26,201 nt of DNA from Pseudomonadota bacterium (lineage in GTDB: Bacteria > Pseudomonadota > Gammaproteobacteria > Burkholderiales > SHXO01), in the NCBI GenBank assembly GCA_023430065.1, contig JAEZCG010000068.1, positions 1-26,201 of the forward strand. The letters run 5' to 3'. This document shows, piece after piece, positions 23,226 to 26,201 of the stretch (its first letter is position 1; each line of letters opens with the position of its first letter). Made by a program: the position numbers and the translations under genes. Under the pieces are notes generated by a model, which was given only the letters and a program-made list of their open reading frames with translations, was not told the origin of the DNA and did no database searches.

Positions 23226-23810
23226 ATGACGATGAATCTCCCGAACCTGCTGACGTGGCTGCGCATCCTGCTCATCCCGCTGTTCATCGGGGTGTTCTAC
23301 GTGCCCGATGCATGGCTCACCCTGCACGAGCGCAACATCACGGCGACCGGTCTGTTCGCCTTCGCGGCCATCACCGACTGGCTGGATGGCTACCTGGCGA
23401 GGGCGCTGAATCAGACGTCCGCCTTCGGCGCCTTCCTCGATCCGGTGGCCGACAAGCTCATGGTGGCGGCCGCGCTCATCCTGCTGGTCGATCTGCAGCG
23501 GGCGGACGCGCTGATCGCGGTGGTGATCATCGGCCGGGAGATCGCCATCTCCGCGCTGCGCGAGTGGATGGCCAAGATCGGCCAGAGCCGCAACGTCGCC
23601 GTGCACTTCCTGGGCAAGCTCAAGACCGGGTGCCAGATGGCCGCCATCCTCATGCTCCTGTACCACGATCCCCTGCTGGGAATCCCGATTCAGCCCCTGG
23701 GCACGGTGCTGATCTACGTGGCGGCCCTGCTGACCCTCTGGAGCATGGGCTACTACCTGCGCCGGTCCCTGCCGTCGATGGACTTGAACGGGGACAAAAA
23801 ATCCTTATAA
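23226..23810 (+). CDS. pgsA: CDP-diacylglycerol-glycerol-3-phosphate 3-phosphatidyltransferase
   Basis: PgsA makes phosphatidylglycerolphosphate, the committed step to phosphatidylglycerol and cardiolipin, in the inner membrane. The 194 residues include about four to five membrane helices and the CDP-alcohol phosphotransferase signature D-x2-D-G-x2-A-R-x8-G-x3-D-x3-D: Asp51, Asp54, Gly55, Ala58, Arg59, Gly68, Asp72, Asp76 in ITDWLDGYLARALNQTSAFG and FLDPVADK. ATG 23226 lies about eight bases after a GAGG ribosome site; ATG 23232 is an alternative. uvrC-pgsA is a conserved proteobacterial pair. Its TAA stop overlaps the -10 of the following tRNA promoter. Confidence 0.96.
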   Translation: MTMNLPNLLTWLRILLIPLFIGVFYVPDAWLTLHERNITATGLFAFAAITDWLDGYLARALNQTSAFGAFLDPVADKLMVAAALILLVDLQRADALIAVVIIGREIAISALREWMAKIGQSRNVAVHFLGKLKTGCQMAAILMLLYHDPLLGIPIQPLGTVLIYVAALLTLWSMGYYLRRSLPSMDLNGDKKSL

Positions 23811-23811
23811 T
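23784..23811 (+). promoter_or_regulatory. Strong promoter for tRNA-Gly, inside the end of pgsA
   Basis: TTGAAC (-35, 23784-23789), a 16-base spacer and a perfect TATAAT (-10, 23806-23811) place the transcription start near 23818, eight bases before the tRNA. Both elements lie in the last 9 codons of pgsA, and the pgsA TAA stop is part of the -10. Confidence 0.75.
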
Positions 23812-23825
23812 TCCGTCTTCGTTGC

Positions 23826-23900
23826 GCGGGAATAGCTCAGTGGTAGAGCACAACCTTGCCAAGGTTGGGGTCGCGAGTTCGAGCCTCGTTTCCCGCTCCA
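23826..23900 (+). tRNA. tRNA-Gly (anticodon GCC)
   Basis: A complete cloverleaf: acceptor GCGGGAA with TTCCCGC, D-arm AGCTCAGTGGTAGAGCA, anticodon stem CAACC/GGTTG around loop TTGCCAA (anticodon GCC), T-stem GCGAG/CTCGT with loop TTCGAGC, discriminator T and an encoded CCA. It reads GGC and GGU glycine codons. It has its own promoter and is followed by a strong terminator. Confidence 0.98.
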
Positions 23901-23907
23901 GTTTTGC

Positions 23908-23946
23908 AAGGGAAATCGAAGTGGCAACACTTCGTTTTCCCTTTTT
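23908..23946 (+). terminator. Rho-independent terminator after tRNA-Gly
   Basis: A stem of about 18 bp with one T·T mismatch: AAGGGAAA and CGAAGTG pair with CACTTCG and TTTCCCTT around a GCAA tetraloop (23924-23927, GNRA class). The T-run is at 23942-23946. It separates tRNA-Gly from tRNA-Cys. Confidence 0.93.
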
Positions 23947-23988
23947 AGTTTCAGCAAGTCTCCGGCGCTAGGTTCCTCGCGGCGCAGC

Positions 23989-24006
23989 CCGGCCAATCCT
24001 GGCCGG
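23989..24006. other. Short hairpin between the two tRNA genes
   Basis: CCGGCCA (23989-23995) pairs with TGGCCGG (24000-24006) around a 4-base loop. No T-run follows. It may form in a tRNA-Cys precursor leader if transcription starts upstream; no clear promoter for tRNA-Cys was recognised in 23947-24071. Confidence 0.35.
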
Positions 24007-24071
24007 CTCGGGTTGCATTCGACACGCGATCGCCGGACATGCCGTCGGCGCGTCCGAGCGTCCGGCCCCCT

Positions 24072-24145
24072 GGCGGGGTGGCAGAGTGGTTATGCAGCGG
24101 CCTGCAAAGCCGTGTACGCCGGTTCGATTCCGACCCCCGCCTCCA
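24072..24145 (+). tRNA. tRNA-Cys (anticodon GCA)
   Basis: Acceptor GGCGGGG pairs with CCCCGCC. The D-arm is GCAGAGTGGTTATGC. The anticodon stem is GCGGC/GCCGT with loop CTGCAAA (anticodon GCA). The T-arm is GCCGG/CCGAC with loop TTCGATT, discriminator T and encoded CCA. The second T-stem pair is C·A, an unusual mispair (50:64). All other features are canonical. Confidence 0.95.
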
Positions 24146-24228
24146 CCTTTCGCCTCTCGACTTTTCCTACGCGACAAGAGGTGGCATTGCTTCTCGCGCT
24201 TCGTCGCAGTGGGCGTTTGCGCTATACG

Positions 24229-24257
24229 CCTCATCGTCAACCCGCAAACCGATGAGG
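24229..24257. other. Perfect 8-bp stem with a 13-base loop downstream of tRNA-Cys
   Basis: CCTCATCG (24229-24236) pairs with CGATGAGG (24250-24257). It lies in the 199-base gap between tRNA-Cys and the 3' end of the converging secreted-protein gene. There is no T-run on either strand. Nothing else was recognised in 24146-24344. Confidence 0.4.
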
Positions 24258-24344
24258 AAATCGTGTCGTATCACACCATGCCCGCGGCCGGCCGCACGCC
24301 CCGGCGCGTGGGCGCGGGGGGCGACCGGCGAATTGCCGAGTACG

Positions 24345-25148
24345 TCAGAGCTTTGGCGCGTCTCCGGAATTGAGCCGTGCCTTGCGGGCCTGTGCTTCGA
24401 GATCCGCCAGCCACTTCGCTGTCGCCTGCATGGCGGCGACGCCGTGACCAGGGTCGGTCATTTGGAACTCCATCGTCACCACGGATGAGCCGCCTGGCGC
24501 GGTCGTCAGCTTTGCTTGCAGGACCGGGCTGCATTGGGTGGGATCCGCGGGCGCCAATTTGTTCCTCTGCTGCAGCTCGTACCACCGAAGGTTCGGTGCC
24601 TGGGAAACGGGTGGCAGCAGGAGTCCTTTGTCCACCTTACCGCACGGCTTGCGGTTCGCCTCTGCCCAGCCGAACTGCGTGGTGACGTGCCCAATGCCGT
24701 ACTTCGATTCGGTCGTCGGCTTGCCGTACTTCTGCGTGACCGTACTGATCATCCTCTCCAGGGCTGGCGGGTCAGCGTAGGAGCTCAACGTGCGGCGCAG
24801 GCTGATCACGCGCTGTTCGAGCGGCGGTGCCGAGAATTCCACCTGGATGGTTTCGCCGTCCTGGCCAGTCTTTGGCACCCGGACGACCAGGCCCGATTTG
24901 AACGATTCGGTCTCCTGCTGCTTCGCTCCGTCGTGATAGGTGAACTTGAGGGAGTTCGTGGTCACCTGGGCCTGGGGGGAGTGCGCCTTGATGGCGGCGA
25001 GCGCTTCCTGCTCGGTCATGCCTAGCTTGATGCCGACGATATCCCAGGGCGCAGCCTGAAGCGACGTGGCAGAACAGAGCAGTGCAGCGAGGGCGAGGCG
25101 GCGGCGACAAAAGGTCCACAGCGTTGCATGGGTGATGCGATGGGTCAT
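24345..25148 (-). CDS. Secreted protein of unknown function
   Basis: The 267-residue protein begins MTHRITHATLWTFCRRRLAL with a signal peptide, with a probable cut after LQA (about 32). The mature part starts APWDIVGIKLGMTEQEALAA, a G-x-x-x-G-M-T-x-x-E-A pattern also seen in small periplasmic repeat or BamE-like proteins, but I cannot name the family. Two Cys in the mature region (KPCGK and PTQCSP) could form a disulfide. There is no lipobox and no further membrane helix. ATG 25148 is chosen because the signal peptide begins there and an AGGAA ribosome site precedes it; the frame opens earlier, at 25238. A possible promoter lies at 25209-25238. It is downstream of leuA on the same strand, with a 148-base gap, so it may be transcribed separately. 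Confidence 0.75.
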   Translation of the reverse strand: MTHRITHATLWTFCRRRLALAALLCSATSLQAAPWDIVGIKLGMTEQEALAAIKAHSPQAQVTTNSLKFTYHDGAKQQETESFKSGLVVRVPKTGQDGETIQVEFSAPPLEQRVISLRRTLSSYADPPALERMISTVTQKYGKPTTESKYGIGHVTTQFGWAEANRKPCGKVDKGLLLPPVSQAPNLRWYELQQRNKLAPADPTQCSPVLQAKLTTAPGGSSVVTMEFQMTDPGHGVAAMQATAKWLADLEAQARKARLNSGDAPKL

Positions 25149-25208
25149 CCGTTCATTCCTGACATGTTGGACATAGGCTTCGATACCGGCCCAAGGCCGG
25201 CCGGACAA

Positions 25209-25238
25209 CTTGTAGCATGGGCACCACCGGCGCTTCAA
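25209..25238 (-). promoter_or_regulatory. Possible promoter for the secreted-protein gene
   Basis: On minus, TTGAAG (25238-25233), an 18-base spacer and TACAAG (25214-25209) with a TGC just before the -10. Both hexamers are partial matches. The predicted leader is about 55 bases. Confidence 0.3.
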
Positions 25239-25296
25239 CAGGAACGAACGTCGAGCTTCCCGCTATACGGGCGATTGTCCGATCGCGACGCGTCCC

Positions 25297-26201
25297 TCAC
25301 GCGGCAACGGCGGGCGCTACCGATGCCTGTTGATTGACGGCGGAGAGGATGGCCCGCAGCGAGGCTTCGACGATGTCGCTGCTGCGGCCGACACCGCAGT
25401 AGCGATTGCCCTCGATGTTGAGCTGCACGTAGGTGACGGCTTCGGCCCCGGCGCCCGCGCTGGAACTGAGCGTGTGTTCGCTGTACTCCACGAGCACGAG
25501 GCGCTTGCCGGTGTGCTGCTCCAAGGACGCGACGAAGGCGCCGACCACGCCGGACGCCTTGCCGCGCAGCGCCAGCGTGGTTCCACGAACACGCAGCATG
25601 GCAGTTAGGCGGTCCTCGTCGTGTTCGCGCGTGACCTGATAGCCGGTGAGTTCGTAGGGCGAGTGCTGGCCGAGATAGTGCTCCTCGAACAGCTGCACGA
25701 TACGCGCGGGTTCGACTTCGCTCGCGGTGCTTTCCGCATATCTCTGCACCACACCGCTGAAGTCGACCTGCAGCCAGCGGGGAAGCTGAAAGCCCGCGTG
25801 CTGCTCGAGCACGTAGGCCACACCGCCCTTGCCCGACTGGCTGTTGATGCGGATCACCTCCTGGTAGGAGCGGCCGAGATCGGCCGGATCGATGGGCAGG
25901 TACGCGACCTCCCACGGATCGGCGTCCGAGCGCTTCGCGAGGCACTTCTTGATCGCGTCCTGGTGACTCCCCGAGAACGCAGTGAACACCAGCTCGCCGG
26001 CGTACGGGTGGCGGGGATGCAGCGGAATCTGCGTGCAGGCGGTGACGCAGCGGATGATCTCGTCCATGCAGGAGAAGTCGAGCCGGGGATCGACGCCCTG
26101 GCTGTAGAGGTTCATGCCCATCGTCACGATGTCCATGTTGCCCGTGCGCTCGCCGTTGCCGAGCAACGTGCCCTCCACGCGATCGGCCCCCGCCATGACG
26201 G
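25297..26201 (-). CDS. leuA: 2-isopropylmalate synthase, C-terminal part (5' end outside window)
   Basis: LeuA condenses acetyl-CoA with 2-ketoisovalerate, the first committed step of leucine synthesis. The window holds the last about 301 residues. The end of the catalytic barrel (AGADRVEGTLLGNGERTGNM, then DIVTMGMNLYSQGVDPRLDF) has the metal/active-site GNGERTGN loop. The linker follows (ELVFTAFSGSHQDAIKKCL), then the C-terminal allosteric domain (VTYVQLNIEGNRYCGVGRSS, then DIVEASLRAILSAVN), which mediates leucine feedback. YSQGVDPRLDFS and DADPWEVAYLPIDPADLGR point to the longer, about 560-residue LeuA type also found in actinobacteria, rather than the E. coli type. The frame continues through the window edge, so ATG 26196 is internal. 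Confidence 0.95.
   Translation of the reverse strand, partial: VMAGADRVEGTLLGNGERTGNMDIVTMGMNLYSQGVDPRLDFSCMDEIIRCVTACTQIPLHPRHPYAGELVFTAFSGSHQDAIKKCLAKRSDADPWEVAYLPIDPADLGRSYQEVIRINSQSGKGGVAYVLEQHAGFQLPRWLQVDFSGVVQRYAESTASEVEPARIVQLFEEHYLGQHSPYELTGYQVTREHDEDRLTAMLRVRGTTLALRGKASGVVGAFVASLEQHTGKRLVLVEYSEHTLSSSAGAGAEAVTYVQLNIEGNRYCGVGRSSDIVEASLRAILSAVNQQASVAPAVAA

Noticed and set aside
23941..24071. A promoter dedicated to tRNA-Cys
   Set aside because: Partial TTGCAT/TTCGAC elements have no -10 partner at a usable distance.
1..26201. Mobile element, prophage, CRISPR array or toxin-antitoxin island
   Set aside because: No transposase, integrase, phage gene, spaced repeats or terminal inverted repeats were recognised; gene order is that of a conserved core genome.

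Overview
The window is high-GC bacterial chromosome with housekeeping gene order. The best fit is a betaproteobacterium. The run rpoE-rseA-rseB-degP-lepA-lepB-DUF4845-rnc-era-recO-pdxJ-acpS-nagZ, together with a ygfZ-DUF4936 pair, is characteristic of that class. No phage, insertion sequence, integron or CRISPR array was seen. Species-level placement is not possible from this reading.

Layout. (1) 1-1371, minus: the N-terminal 457 residues of a membrane PAS-GGDEF signalling protein that runs off the left edge. (2) 1372-1788: no intact gene, only the 3' relic of a short-chain dehydrogenase that collides with the end of mtnA. (3) 1789-4370, minus: a translationally coupled pair, class II aldolase then mtnA, which looks like a 5-methylthioribose / 5-deoxyribose phosphate salvage module. 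(4) 4413-4838, plus: a GNAT acetyltransferase transcribed divergently from a fully palindromic -10 element. (5) 4842-6902, minus: ygfZ, DUF4936 and a TANGO2/NRDE-family gene, tightly packed. (6) 6994-7491, plus: a YgfX-like membrane protein. (7) 7600-11187, plus: the envelope-stress block sigma-E (rpoE), anti-sigma rseA, rseB and the periplasmic protease degP. (8) 11449-19156, plus: lepA, lepB, DUF4845, rnc, era, recO, pdxJ, acpS and nagZ, many joined by ATGA/GTGA overlaps. This block links ribosome function, RNA processing, secretion, repair, cofactor synthesis and wall recycling. (9) 19165-20575, plus: a CDF metal exporter and a small DUF3135 protein. (10) 20620-21186, minus: efp. (11) 21349-23810, plus: uvrC and pgsA, followed by tRNA-Gly(GCC) with a strong terminator, then tRNA-Cys(GCA). 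(12) 24345-26201, minus: a secreted protein of unknown function and the C-terminal half of a LeuA-type 2-isopropylmalate synthase that runs off the right edge.

Most of the window is ordinary core genome. I do not see a convincing new multi-gene system. The points most worth checking are regulatory. Two divergent gene pairs share a symmetric -10 element. Two genes have their ATG exactly seven bases after a -10 hexamer, as expected of leaderless mRNAs. A tRNA promoter overlaps the pgsA stop codon, and a terminator-like hairpin lies between a -10 element and rpoE. The other candidates are the mtnA-aldolase pair and an EF-P that looks unlike the usual betaproteobacterial form.
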